64,000 nt of DNA from the NCBI RefSeq assembly GCF_000092065.1, contig NC_009361.1:124001-188000 (forward strand), given 5' to 3'. Shown in pieces: positions 1 to 10,010 of the stretch (position 1 is its first letter; the number at the start of each line of letters is the position of its first letter). The notes beneath the pieces were generated by a model. It had not been told where the DNA came from, did not search any database, and saw only the letters and a program-made list of their open reading frames with translations. Source of the DNA: Ostreococcus lucimarinus CCE9901. Lineage: Eukaryota; Chlorophyta; Mamiellophyceae; Mamiellales; Bathycoccaceae. The translations under genes and the position numbers were made by a program.

Positions 1-173
1 CGCGTGAAGCGGTCGGCCGAGCTCGTCCTCGAGAAGTTTCGTTGGTTTTTGCTTTCGTTCTTCGATCGACATCGCGCGCGACGAGGCGATATGTGGCGTT
101 TGACATGTGACGTTCGCGTCGGAGTCTCTCCGTGTATATGAAACAAAACTACTGTGACAGCCGGACGATCGGG
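1..173. other. Window edge, unassigned
   Basis: No gene can be assigned here. A forward frame is open from the left edge to a stop near base 138 and could be the tail of a gene lying mostly outside the window, but its composition is not distinctive. The rest is the region downstream of the reverse-strand gene that ends at 174. Confidence 0.3.
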
Positions 174-947
174 TCAAAATCCACCGCCAATTTGAGCCTG
201 CGCGCACAGCCCACTCGCTAACTTTGACTCCTCGATCGCCTTATCCCGCTCGGTCTTCATCAGCTCGTAGAGCTTCGTCTTCAACTCGAGCTCTTGTTGC
301 AACACCTGCACCGTCTGATCGCGATTTAGCAACTCATTCTCCTTACTCTCGAGTTCGAGCTCGCGCTCCGCGAGCTCCTCGCGCAAATCTGCAAGTTGTT
401 TCATTCGTCCCCGTCGATCGGGCTTTTCGCTCTTCGGCTTACTCTCCGCCGTTTCGGCGTTCGTCGTCGCGCTCTTCGATTCCGACTTCGTCGCCTCGGC
501 GTTCGGCGCCGTCTCGCCGTTCGCCATCACCACCCCCGGCGCGCTCACCTCGGCCGCCGTCGACGCCTCACCGACGATTTCACCGCTCTGCGCGCGCTCG
601 ATCGTCGCATCGCCGCGCGCGACGCTCTCGACGTCGTCCGCCGCGCTCGCGCCGCCGCCGCTCGCCACGACGAGCGCCGCGCACGCCGCCGCCGCCGCCC
701 GACCGAGCGTCCCAGCCGCGCGTCGCGCCGCGCCCTCGCGCGCGGCGTCGCCGTCGTCGAGCGCGACGCCCGTCGCGCGTCGACCGTCCGTCGCGCGCGT
801 CCCTCGCGCGCCGCGCGCGTCGCGCGGCGTCGACCGCGCGCGACGTCGATTCGTCGCGTCACCGATTCGCGCGCGTCGTCGCGTCGACGCGACGCAGACG
901 GCCGCGACGCGCGCGGCGTCGCGCGATCCGACGTGCGCGCGCGCCAT
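174..947 (-). CDS. Coiled-coil protein with thylakoid-lumen-type targeting
   Basis: A 257-residue protein if the ATG at 947 is used. The first ~100 residues are Arg/Ala-rich and lack acidic residues, like a plastid transit peptide. They are followed by a twin-Arg, Ala-rich hydrophobic stretch ending GASA before ADD, which looks like a Tat-type lumenal signal. The middle is low-complexity (Ala, Glu, Ser, Thr, Lys). The last ~80 residues are a strong heptad coiled coil (LADLREELAERELELE, then LQQELELKTKLYELMKTERD). Seen: the bipartite N-terminus and coiled coil. Inferred: a thylakoid-associated structural protein, perhaps analogous to the plant filament-like protein MFP1; I do not see homology strong enough to name it. 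It is divergent from the next gene, with about 118 bp between chosen starts. Confidence 0.6.
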   Translation of the reverse strand: MARAHVGSRDAARVAAVCVASTRRRARIGDATNRRRARSTPRDARGARGTRATDGRRATGVALDDGDAAREGAARRAAGTLGRAAAAACAALVVASGGGASAADDVESVARGDATIERAQSGEIVGEASTAAEVSAPGVVMANGETAPNAEATKSESKSATTNAETAESKPKSEKPDRRGRMKQLADLREELAERELELESKENELLNRDQTVQVLQQELELKTKLYELMKTERDKAIEESKLASGLCAQAQIGGGF

Positions 948-1065
948 GGCTCGCGCGCGCGCGCGCGTCGACGACGTTCGACGTCGTCGCGTTGTGCGGT
1001 CGGGCGCGCGCGCGAGGCGCGCGGACGGCACATCGACGCACGCGGCGCCGATCGACGACGCCGCG

Positions 1066-1797
1066 ATGCGGCGACGCGCGATGCACGACACGTTCGGGTA
1101 CGGCGCGCAGCCCGGGCCGGCGCCGGGGGTGTACGCGCCGGGAGAGGGCGCGAACTCCGGGCCGGGGCTGATGCCGTTCGACGGGTCGTCGCAAAAGAAA
1201 CGGAGAAACGCGGCCGCGGAGCGCATCAAGAAGACGTTCAACCCGTGGCACCTGGTCCTGGTGTTCATGACGCTGTTTCTGTACCTGAGTTATTACAGTC
1301 GCAAGGAGGTGGTGAGCAAAAGACGCGTGAGAAAGCACAAGGATGGGCTGGAGGGGGATTTGCGAGAGGTGCGAGCGCGAATGACGACGCTCGAACACGA
1401 CCTGTTTGTGCGCAGCAAAGAGCACGAAACGCTGACGCGAGAGTTGGATTCGATGCGACGCGAGCACGAGACGACGAAACACGAGCTAGAGGCGAAGAAG
1501 ATTGAGGTGAAGGAACACGTCGAGCGGGCGGCGAGCAAGCCGGTTCGAGCGGGCGACGTCTCGACGTGCCAAAAGGAGGTGAAGACGCTGAAGACGGAGA
1601 TGGAGTTGATGAGACACAAGTGCAGAGTGACGGAGCTAGAGTTAGAGCGCGCGAAACACGAAGCGGAGTTCATGAAGGAGCACATCAGAGAGGAAGTCAT
1701 CAAGGAGGATATCGAGCAACTCGAGAAGCAAATCGAAATCGATGAAAAGGCTGAGGCTGAGGCTGCGGCTCGCGAAGAAGTATCGCACTTTTCGTGA
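1066..1797 (+). CDS. Single-pass membrane protein with long coiled coil
   Basis: 243 residues from the ATG at 1066; ATGs at 946 and 1081 are in the same frame, and the stretch before 1066 is Arg-rich and looks non-coding. About 50 residues of Gly/Pro-rich N-terminus (FGYGAQPGPAPGVYAPGEG) and a basic patch lead into one hydrophobic segment (WHLVLVFMTLFLYLSYY, near residue 65). Almost all the rest is predicted alpha-helical coiled coil rich in Glu, Lys and Arg. No signal peptide, so a type II or tail-in-lumen topology is plausible, as in golgins or ER tethers. The family is not recognised. Confidence 0.65.
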   Translation: MRRRAMHDTFGYGAQPGPAPGVYAPGEGANSGPGLMPFDGSSQKKRRNAAAERIKKTFNPWHLVLVFMTLFLYLSYYSRKEVVSKRRVRKHKDGLEGDLREVRARMTTLEHDLFVRSKEHETLTRELDSMRREHETTKHELEAKKIEVKEHVERAASKPVRAGDVSTCQKEVKTLKTEMELMRHKCRVTELELERAKHEAEFMKEHIREEVIKEDIEQLEKQIEIDEKAEAEAAAREEVSHFS

Positions 1798-1874
1798 TCG
1801 AACGGTAAATAGTATTCTTTTCATTCGAACAGTACAACTATACCTTTCTGATCTACCTTTCTATCGGCATCGCG

Positions 1875-3053
1875 CTACGTCAAGTCTACGGTCTCGATGT
1901 CGTTCCCCCCGCGCTCGTCGAGCTTTCGAGATTTTCCACGCAGCGTGAGAAGCAACCCGAAATGATCACTCGGCACAACGGGTAGCTCTAGTATTTGCGC
2001 CTTGCCGCGGTTGCTAACCGTTTTATGATACGTCACGCCTGGAATCGGATCGGTGCCCACCATCTCAACGCGTTTGACGTCAAAGTGCTTGAGTTTCACG
2101 AACGCCCGATCGAGACGCTTTTGCAGATAGCCACGAAGCATGGCGTTCTTGCGAGCGTCGTACGTGAAACCCGGATCGCCAGGCCGCGCCTCTAGCCACG
2201 CATCGCGCCAACCGTCGGGTAAAGGCACGGCGCCATCTTTGTCGTCCCAATTCGTATCGCCCATGAAAATCGCGTTCTCGTGCTGGTTCAGCCACGAAAA
2301 ACACTCAGACATTTGCACGGCGCGTTCGCGCGCGCTCGTTCGACTGGCGCTGATGTACGATTCCAGGTGCGACGTACCGAGCGCGAACGTCGCCCGGCTG
2401 CTCGGGCATCGCATATGACTGACGACGTCTAAATATCGTCCCATTTGCGAATTTCTAAACGCGTACTGATCTCGCTTCAAAACCTCACTGCGAACCACGC
2501 GCTTGAACAGCATCATGCTAAAATACTCTTGCAACGGGGGCTTGGGCCCGACCACGTAGGCATCCCACCACGGCTGCGCCCGCAACACGAACAACGCTTG
2601 CGGCGTCACCTCTTGCAAGCACACCACATGCGCGTCGCACGTCTCGATCACCTTCCCGAGCGCCTCCAACCGCTCCGCCTGCGCCACGTCTCCGAACCAC
2701 ACGTTATACGTCAACAATCTCAAATCTCCTTTTTCGATCGCGACGCCTTCGCGCGAGTCCTCCGCGTTCGCTTTCGGTTTCGCCGGCGCCGCCGTCGCGC
2801 GAAGCGTCTCCGACGTCTTCTCGCCCGCGCTCGGCGCGTTCACCATCGTCATCGCCAGCGCCCGCGCGCGCTCGTTCGCGCGCTCGCGAGTCACGTCTTT
2901 CGCGGACGGCCCCGGCGCGATCCCGCGTCGTTCGAGGCGTTCGGCGTGGAGCGCGGCGAGCCATCCGTTGTCGGAAGCCGTTCCAGCTGTCGTCTTTGGA
3001 TTTGAATCGACGTCGGCGCTCGTTTTCGCGCGTTTCGAGCGCGGCGACGACAT
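1875..3053 (-). CDS. TDP2: Tyrosyl-DNA phosphodiesterase 2-like (EEP fold)
   Basis: A 392-residue endonuclease/exonuclease/phosphatase-fold protein. The first ~100 residues are a low-complexity basic leader (SPRSKRAK, nuclear-signal-like). The catalytic domain then shows the family motifs in order: LLTYNVWFGD (metal-binding Asn), CLQEVTPQ (catalytic Glu), an SHLES motif, FMGDTNWDDKDG (Asp and Asn), and VVPSDHFGLLL (Asp-His pair). Proteins of this family hydrolyse 5'-phosphotyrosyl bonds left by abortive topoisomerase II; that activity is inferred from the motifs. The 3' end has its own short intergenic space from the convergent coiled-coil gene. Other EEP-family nucleases are the main alternative. 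Confidence 0.8.
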   Translation of the reverse strand: MSSPRSKRAKTSADVDSNPKTTAGTASDNGWLAALHAERLERRGIAPGPSAKDVTRERANERARALAMTMVNAPSAGEKTSETLRATAAPAKPKANAEDSREGVAIEKGDLRLLTYNVWFGDVAQAERLEALGKVIETCDAHVVCLQEVTPQALFVLRAQPWWDAYVVGPKPPLQEYFSMMLFKRVVRSEVLKRDQYAFRNSQMGRYLDVVSHMRCPSSRATFALGTSHLESYISASRTSARERAVQMSECFSWLNQHENAIFMGDTNWDDKDGAVPLPDGWRDAWLEARPGDPGFTYDARKNAMLRGYLQKRLDRAFVKLKHFDVKRVEMVGTDPIPGVTYHKTVSNRGKAQILELPVVPSDHFGLLLTLRGKSRKLDERGGNDIETVDLT

Positions 3054-3203
3054 CGCCGGCGTTCGTCGCGCGACGAACGCGACGCGGCGCGCGCGGGCGG
3101 CGATGCGGGCGCGCGTGGTGCCGTTGCCCGCGCGCTCGCGAGTGCGGCGCGCGCGCCGGCGTCGCGGGAAACAATTCGTGTTTTACAAGAGCGAGCGCGT
3201 CGG

Positions 3204-4202
3204 TCACGCGTCGTCGTCGTCGTCGTCGGACGACGCGTTGCCTAATAAAGGCGCGGTGGTTTGCGCGACGTCCTCGCGCGTCGCGGTTTCGGCGGCGGCG
3301 CGACCTTCGTACGCGGCGAGGCACTCCTCGTCGCTCGCGCGCCAATACGCGGGCGCGCACCAACACCACAGCAATTCGCAAAACGCACCGTCGCGCTCCC
3401 AGCACGGTTCGGCGATGCCCTCGACCCAGCCGCGTTCGAGCGCCCAGACGTACGCGCCGCCGAGCGCGGCGTACGCGACGACGGCGCTCAACGCGACGAC
3501 GAGCGCCGCGCGAAGCGCCGCCCGACCGGCGCCGCCCTTCGCGAACGTCGACGGCGGCGGCGGCGGCGGCGGTGGTTTCGGCGGCATCGGCGGCGCGTCG
3601 GGCGGCGTCGGCGGGCTCGGCGCGCCCGGCGCGACCGACCCGACGACGCCGAGGAAATCAATCTCCGCCACCGCTCGCGCGCCGCACGGCAAAATCTTAT
3701 TCCGACACTTCATCGTCACCGTAAACTCCGTCCAAGACCCATCCTTCGGCGCCCCCTCCAGCGCGCACCGCTCGCTCGTCTCCCTCACCTCGCAAAACTT
3801 CCCGTCGTACCTCTCCGTCAGCGCCGCGTTTTGCGTCGTCAGTCGCGTCGCGTACGCGTCGCATCCCACCGCGCTGCACGCCGCGTCCCCTCCGTACGTC
3901 GTCGGTCCCAGCGCCGATCTCTCCCGCGTCGACGCGTTGAACGTCACCGTCTCTCCCGTCGGCAGCGTCGCCTCGCCCGCGCGTATCGTGAACGTCTCGA
4001 CGCACGACGCGCTCGGCGAGCAGACGATTCGGCACCGAAACGACGCGTGGCACTTCGACGCGTCGTCCACCGTCGCGCGCGCGCTCGCGCACGAGAATCG
4101 AGGCGGCGCGCACGACGACGCGAGCGCCGCGCCGGCGGTCGTCGCGACGCGCGCGACGAGCGCGACGGCGACGAGCGCGGCGGTGGATCGCGCGCGAGGC
4201 AT
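3204..4202 (-). CDS. Secreted or surface single-pass membrane protein, Cys-rich
   Basis: 332 residues from the ATG at 4202 (the frame opens one codon earlier at a GTG). A classic signal peptide (STAALVAVALVARVATTAGAA) leads an ectodomain of ~160 residues with many paired cysteines. A proline hinge follows (APSPPTPPDAPPMPPKPPPP), as in algal wall or surface glycoproteins. Next come one transmembrane segment (ALVVALSAVVAYAALGG), a short Cys/Trp-rich segment, and an acidic tail ending in an Asp run encoded by a GTC/GAC triplet repeat. I do not recognise a named domain. It is divergent from the plastid-protein gene at 4222 with only 19 bases between the two ATGs. Confidence 0.65.
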   Translation of the reverse strand: MPRARSTAALVAVALVARVATTAGAALASSCAPPRFSCASARATVDDASKCHASFRCRIVCSPSASCVETFTIRAGEATLPTGETVTFNASTRERSALGPTTYGGDAACSAVGCDAYATRLTTQNAALTERYDGKFCEVRETSERCALEGAPKDGSWTEFTVTMKCRNKILPCGARAVAEIDFLGVVGSVAPGAPSPPTPPDAPPMPPKPPPPPPPPSTFAKGGAGRAALRAALVVALSAVVAYAALGGAYVWALERGWVEGIAEPCWERDGAFCELLWCWCAPAYWRASDEECLAAYEGRAAAETATREDVAQTTAPLLGNASSDDDDDDA

Positions 4203-4221
4203 CACACGCGCGCGCGGCGCA

Positions 4222-4752
4222 ATGACGACGGCGACGCGCGTCGCGCGCGTCGCGCGCGCGGGACGCGCGGGCGCGGACGCGCGTCGAACGACGCGACGCG
4301 CGGGCGCGAACGCGCGTCGAACGACGCGACGCGCGACGCGCGGCGACGACGACGGCGACGGCGCCGACGACGCGCGCGGTGGTCGGTTTTACGCGTACGA
4401 CGCTCGAACGTGGCGCGCGTTCGAGGACGCGTTCGGCCGGTGGCCCGCCGAGGCGTGGTTCGCGCCGTTGCAGGCGTCGATCGCGATCGCGCTCGCGGGC
4501 GTCGTCGACGCGGGGTACAGCGGCGATTGGTCGCGCGTCGGCGCGCTGACGACGGAGCAAGAAGCGTGGACGAGACGATTCGTCGCGTTCGTCGCCGTGG
4601 CGCACGGCGTCGTGGGCGCGATCGCGAGGGATGTCGCGCTGAAGCGCGGCGCGGACGCGACGAGCGCGAACGCGGCGTTCGCGAAGACGTTCGTCGTCGG
4701 GTTCGTGGGACTCGTCGAGGCGGCGTTCGGCGGCGACGACGAAGACGCGTGA
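4222..4752 (+). CDS. Small plastid membrane protein (DUF7887-like)
   Basis: 176 residues. The N-terminal ~50 residues are Arg/Thr/Ala-rich and transit-peptide-like, and contain two tandem 11-residue repeats (RAGADARRTTR, then RAGANARRTTR) from a 33-bp duplication at 4264-4329. The mature part has a hydrophobic segment (ASIAIALAGVVDAG) followed by YSGDWSRVG. The string DAGYSGDWSR is, as I recall it, a hallmark of a conserved plant plastid protein of unknown function (DUF7887). A second hydrophobic segment and an acidic tail complete it. Function is unknown; the family link rests on one motif. Confidence 0.6.
   Translation: MTTATRVARVARAGRAGADARRTTRRAGANARRTTRRATRGDDDGDGADDARGGRFYAYDARTWRAFEDAFGRWPAEAWFAPLQASIAIALAGVVDAGYSGDWSRVGALTTEQEAWTRRFVAFVAVAHGVVGAIARDVALKRGADATSANAAFAKTFVVGFVGLVEAAFGGDDEDA
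4264..4329 (+). repeat. 33-bp tandem duplication in coding DNA
   Basis: Two near-identical 33-bp units encode the repeated 11-residue block in the targeting region of the gene at 4222. The period keeps the frame, and the units differ by one visible base change (Asp to Asn). It probably arose by slippage in CGCG-rich DNA. Confidence 0.75.
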
Positions 4753-4943
4753 CGGAGGATCGACGTTCGCGGCGCGTTCGACGCGAATGACTGTAGCGTA
4801 ATGTTGTTTTAAATCTTTCATCGTGTACACTATCGCAGCGCGGCGGTGCGGTCGAGCGAAATTCGAATCAGGGCGACGCGTCGGCGTCGAGCGCTCGGAG
4901 CGAGCGAACCGCGCGTCACAGTTCGTCGCGCGCGCCGCTCGTG

Positions 4944-5186
4944 ATGTCTGGCGAACAAGCCGGTCCTTCATTTGTGACGCCCGGCGACGCCGCCGCGCCG
5001 TCCGTGGTGACGACGGAGCTGATACAAAAGTATTTGGATGAGAATCAGCAACTGATTCTCGCGATCCTTGAGAATCAAAACGTCGGCAAGCTCGCGGAGT
5101 GCGCCAAGTATCAGACCAAACTGCAGGAAAACTTGATGTACCTAGCCGCCATAGCGGATGCGAAGCCGGCGGAGCCGTCGGAATAG
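4944..5186 (+). CDS. SSXT/GIF transcriptional co-activator
   Basis: An 80-residue protein that is essentially only the SSXT (SS18 N-terminal) domain. Diagnostic stretches are VTTELIQKYLDENQQLILAI, LENQNVGKLAECAKYQTKLQ and NLMYLAAIADAKP, nearly the plant GRF-interacting-factor (ANGUSTIFOLIA3) consensus. Plant and animal members bridge transcription factors and the SWI/SNF chromatin remodeller. The Gln/Gly-rich tail of plant GIFs (usually ~200 residues) is absent, so this is a minimal version. The start is the ATG at 4944; a GTG lies one codon upstream. A TGTAA motif lies 27 bases after the stop. Confidence 0.9.
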   Translation: MSGEQAGPSFVTPGDAAAPSVVTTELIQKYLDENQQLILAILENQNVGKLAECAKYQTKLQENLMYLAAIADAKPAEPSE

Positions 5187-5268
5187 CGCGCACCGCGCTC
5201 GCAGCGGTCGTTTTGTAATGATTAGGAAGGAGTTTAGTACCAGTCGCGAGCGGCGTGATATTAAAAGT

Positions 5269-6851
5269 TTACGTTTGGACAATGGTTTGGATCGATGGAT
5301 CGATCCCGACGGAAAGACCTCGCGCCTCGATCATTTTCGTCAGTGCGTTGTACAGTGCGACGATGTGCGCGTCGCTCGCGAGCTCTATTTTCGTCAAGAG
5401 CGCGCCCAGCGTCAAGGAGCCGCCGACGTGCGTGATAAAGTTGGAGAGGTAGAGCGAGGAGAAGCACGAATTGATGACTTGGCAGTCCATGCGATCGGTG
5501 ATACCGCCGTGTCCGGGAATGGTTGCCGCGAAGTCTTTAATCTTGAACGCGCGCTTGAACCCAGAGGCGAAAAAGCCGCCAAACGGCGCGACGGCGCTCG
5601 CAAAGGTGCCGAGCGCGAGCGAGTGCACCATGAACATCGAGCAACGTACGGTGGCGATGCCGGTCAACTTGGTCGCCAGAGGACCGACGACGGTGCCGAG
5701 AAACATGGTGATCGGTTTATCGGACACGATGAACGGCTCGTTGGGAGCACAAATTTTGGCGCTCCGAGAAAAGATACCTCGAAAGTACATGTCGCCGCTC
5801 GGCGGACACGTAAAGTAACTAAACTTCTGCAAGTAAGACGCCATAGCCAGCGCAGCGACGAGAGTCGAAACAAACGCGCCCAAAAATCCTTCCCACGTCT
5901 TGTTGGGTGAAATCTTAATCAAAGGCGTCTTGCCGAAGATTTTCCCGAACACGTACGCCATGATGTCGTTGACGATGACGAGAAAGAGTGGAAACACGAA
6001 CCATATCATACCCTCTAAAAGATTGGAAACGTTGAAGTATCCCGTCATCGTCGTCGCCGCGACGATCATGTGCGTCCAAGCGAACTGTGCGAACTGATAC
6101 GCGTATCGCCCTTTCCTCAGCGTGAGCACGAAATACACCAATCCCACGAGATAGGCGCAATAGCTCAAAAACGTGTGGTGCATCGCCAACCAAGCTCCGG
6201 GGCTCACTTCGGCCCCGTTTTGTAACAACTCGTTCCACTCCTTCGCGCTCATGAACCCAAGATATAAGTACTTTGCGAATCTTCCGTACACCGCGAACGA
6301 CAGCGTCCAAAACCAGTACCACCGCAGCGTCGTCGTCGTCCTTCGCAACGCCGCCGTATCTTCCCCCGGCGCGTTCTCCTCCGCGTGCGCGTTCGACACG
6401 AACGCAAACAACTCCTTCGCCATCGCGAACTGCACCGCAAAGCACAGCATCATCGCGTACGCGTGTCCTCCGACGATGATGCTCGACGCGGCCGCGAGCA
6501 TGAGCAGCGTCGACTGCGTGCGCTGCCGCAGGCTTCGCCATCGCGCCCGCCCCTGCTCGATCACGCGCTTGGCGTGATCGATCGACACCCGCCGCTTCGG
6601 CGCGCGCGGCGAGGACGGCGACGGCGGTTGATCATCCTGCGCGCGCGCGTCCGTCCGTCAGTCCTCTCGTCGCGTCCGCGCGCGGTCGCGCATCGCGGCA
6701 GCGCGTCCCAACGGCATTCTCCATCGACGCCGCGCCGCGTCGCGCGCGCGCGCCTCGTCGTCGCGCGCGTCGGCGCGCGCACCTCGTGTGCCCTGCTCCG
6801 CGACGCCGTCGTCGCGAGCGGCGTCTTCGCGCGCTTGCGCAGCTCGACCAT
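5269..6851 (-). CDS. CDS1: Phosphatidate cytidylyltransferase (CDP-DAG synthase)
   Basis: Spliced: exon 1 is 6783-6851 (23 codons from the ATG at 6851) and exon 2 is 5269-6636; the 146-bp intron has a GTGCGCG donor, a GGACTGACG branch motif and a GCGCAG acceptor, phase 0. Without exon 1 the long frame has no ATG, which supports the model. The 478-residue product has about eight hydrophobic segments, the CDP-alcohol-forming signature KISPNKTWEGFLGAF, and the C-terminal GHGGITDRMDCQ motif with its metal-binding Asp. It makes CDP-diacylglycerol from phosphatidate and CTP at the ER for phosphatidylinositol and phosphatidylglycerol synthesis. Confidence 0.9.
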
Positions 6852-6922
6852 GACGCGCGCGCGACTGCCGCGAGCGCCAGTGCGCGACGGGGCGCCGTCG
6901 CGGCCCGCCGTCGCGCGAACGC

Positions 6923-7049
6923 ATGCGCGCGCGACGCGACGACGACGACGACGATGACGACGACGCGCTCGAGCGCGTGCGTCGCGCGCGCGACGTCGTG
7001 GACGAGACGCTCGATTGTTTAGGCGTGAAGCGACGACCGAACGATGACG

Positions 7050-7082
<33 letters not shown>

Positions 7083-8593
7083 CGATGGACGTCGACGCGA
7101 ACGGGATCGGCGACGACGCGCTCGCGCGGCGAGGGAAACGGTCGCGGAAGGCGAGCGAGGTGATGGACGCGATGTCGAAGTTGAGTCTGGCGTTCGCGGC
7201 GGGACGCCGAGGCGAAGGCGAAGGCGCGGCGCCGACGACGCGCTCGAGCGCGGTGCGAAGGGCGACGATAGATTTGGGGTTAGACGATTTTAAGGCGTTG
7301 GATGGGGCGAACGCGATGGCCGAGGCGGCGATGGAGGACGCGGCGCGAGGGCGGGATTTGGAGTTGGAGGTGCGACGACCGCGCGACGAGACGGCGTGGT
7401 TGCTCGAACGCGCGTTGCGAGGGACGTTTGGAGGCGCGTCGAGCAGCGTCGATCGATTGACGTCGCTCACGCTTCGTGGAGGGAAAGGGCTGAGCGCGGA
7501 AGGGTTCGGGCGATTGATCAGCGCGCTGACGGACGCGCGGTCGTTGAAGAAGTTGGATTTATCTGCGTGCGGCTTGAGCGCGAGCGCCGGTGAACGCATC
7601 GCCGCCGTGCTGGACGAAAACGGTTGTCCGCTGGAGAGATTAGATCTCAGAGGAAATGCTATCGGAGCCGAGGGGACGTTGGCGCTCGCGAGCGCGCTGC
7701 GTAAGACGAAGACGCTCAAATCGTTGAATTTGGCGCAAAATTTAATCGGTGGCGACGGCCTTCGCGCTTTGGCGTCTGCACTCGCGGGCGAGACGAGCAT
7801 GGAAGAACTCGATATTCAACACAACGGATGCGGCGACGAAGGGTGCATGGCGCTCGCAACGCACGGTTTCGGTAGCAGGTTGGAGACTTTATTACTCGGT
7901 TTCAACGGCATTGGCGCTCAAGGCGCCCGGGCGATCGCCGAAGCCTTGCGCAAGCGACGCCGATCGGATGACGATGACGACATGGACACTCACGAACTAG
8001 ACGACGAAACCATCAATCGCGCGTCGAAAATCATGCGAAGACTCGATTTGAAGTGTAACGTGGTGGGTTCGGAGGGCGCGCACGCGATGGCCGACGCGTT
8101 GAACGACGTCGAAGACTTGGACTTGTCAAACAACTCGGTGCGCGACGGCGCAAAATGGCTCGCGAAGTCGCTCAAGTCCGGCGCGTCGAACTTGAAGCAA
8201 CTCAATCTTCAAGCGAACGAAATGACGGACGACGACGCGTGGTACATCGCCGACGCACTGGGGGAAAACAAGACTCTGAAGACGCTCAATCTGGGATCGA
8301 ACGCGTTTGGCGATTCCGCCGCGTCCGACATAGCCAGCGATCTTCGCGAAAACATCGCGCTCGAGACGTTAGATTTGACGCGCAACGGCATCGGACGCGA
8401 GGGCGCGTGCGAACTCATGGACGCCATGGATGAAAACACCACGCTCAGGAGACTCGGGCTGGAGAGTAATCTCATACCCGCCGAGACGACGATGGAGATG
8501 AAACGCCGCGTGGGCATTCGAGCGCAGTGCGATTGGCAGCGCGCCGGTTTCAGCGACGCGTCCGCCGCGCGAGCACCGATGAAATTCAATTGA
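6923..8593 (+). CDS. Ribonuclease-inhibitor-type LRR protein
   Basis: 556 residues from the ATG at 6923. The N-terminus holds two low-complexity tracts from the same triplet repeat read in different frames: an Asp run at the start and a Thr run near residue 45. From ~residue 170 on there are about ten 28-residue LRRs of the RNase-inhibitor type (SLKKLDLSACGLSASAGERI, then KSLNLAQNLIGGDGLRALAS, and LETLDLTRNGIGREGACELM). There is no NB-ARC, F-box or kinase domain, and no signal peptide. The role is probably a cytosolic or nuclear protein-binding scaffold; a RanGAP-like role is possible, but I see no diagnostic residues. Confidence 0.85.
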
Positions 8594-8694
8594 TCCGCAC
8601 ATCGCGCCGACTCGACGCATCCATTCTCTCGGCCATCGCGCGCGACGCGCTCGCGCTCGCGCGCTCGTCTCGATTCGCCTCGTCGCCGACGTCG

Positions 8695-9024
8695 TCACGC
8701 GCCCGACAGCGCCCACACGCACGCCCTCGACGTCGCCGCCAGCGCCGCCCGCCGCGCCCACGAGTGTCTCGCCACCACGCGCGCGACCTCGACCGCGACC
8801 TCCAGCGCCGCGCGCGCGCGTTTCGCGATCCTTCTCGCGCGCGTCCTCGTCCCGCGTCGTCTCGCCGCGTCTCGACACATCGCGCGCGCGCGCCGTTCGC
8901 TCATCGTCGACGCGCCGCGTCCGACCATGAGCTCCGCGACGAACCATCGCGCGGCGTCGTCCGCGTCCTCGGCGCGCACCGCGATCCATCCCTCGTCGTC
9001 GTCGTCGTCGTCGTCGTCGTCCAT
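8695..9024 (-). CDS. Hypothetical small protein with acidic N-terminus
   Basis: A 109-residue frame from the ATG at 9024: an Asp run, then EGWIAVRAEDADDAARWFVAE, a basic Ala/Arg-rich helix and a weakly hydrophobic C-terminus. It fills the space between the LRR gene (convergent, about 100 bp) and ubiquitin-S27a (divergent, about 160 bp), which is normal spacing here. Composition is protein-like but random long frames are common in this GC-rich DNA, and I recognise no family. Confidence 0.45.
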   Translation of the reverse strand: MDDDDDDDDDEGWIAVRAEDADDAARWFVAELMVGRGASTMSERRARAMCRDAARRRGTRTRARRIAKRARAALEVAVEVARVVARHSWARRAALAATSRACVWALSGA

Positions 9025-9183
9025 CCGTCGCGAAGTGTCGATCCGTCTCGCGGTCTCGTATACGACGCACAACACGGACGGCGCGGCGCGACCGACGCGC
9101 GCGCGCGCGGCGCGACCTCCGTCTTTTCCGAGCGCGCGCGTAACGACGCAGCCTTTGCCGAACGCGCCGACGGAACGCACGCG

Positions 9184-9935
<752 letters not shown>

Positions 9936-10010
9936 ACGGAGCGTGTGAGTCGTTCTAGAGTGATTAACGCTTGTAAAGAATGATGGAAATGCTACAAATC
10001 TCGTGCTAGA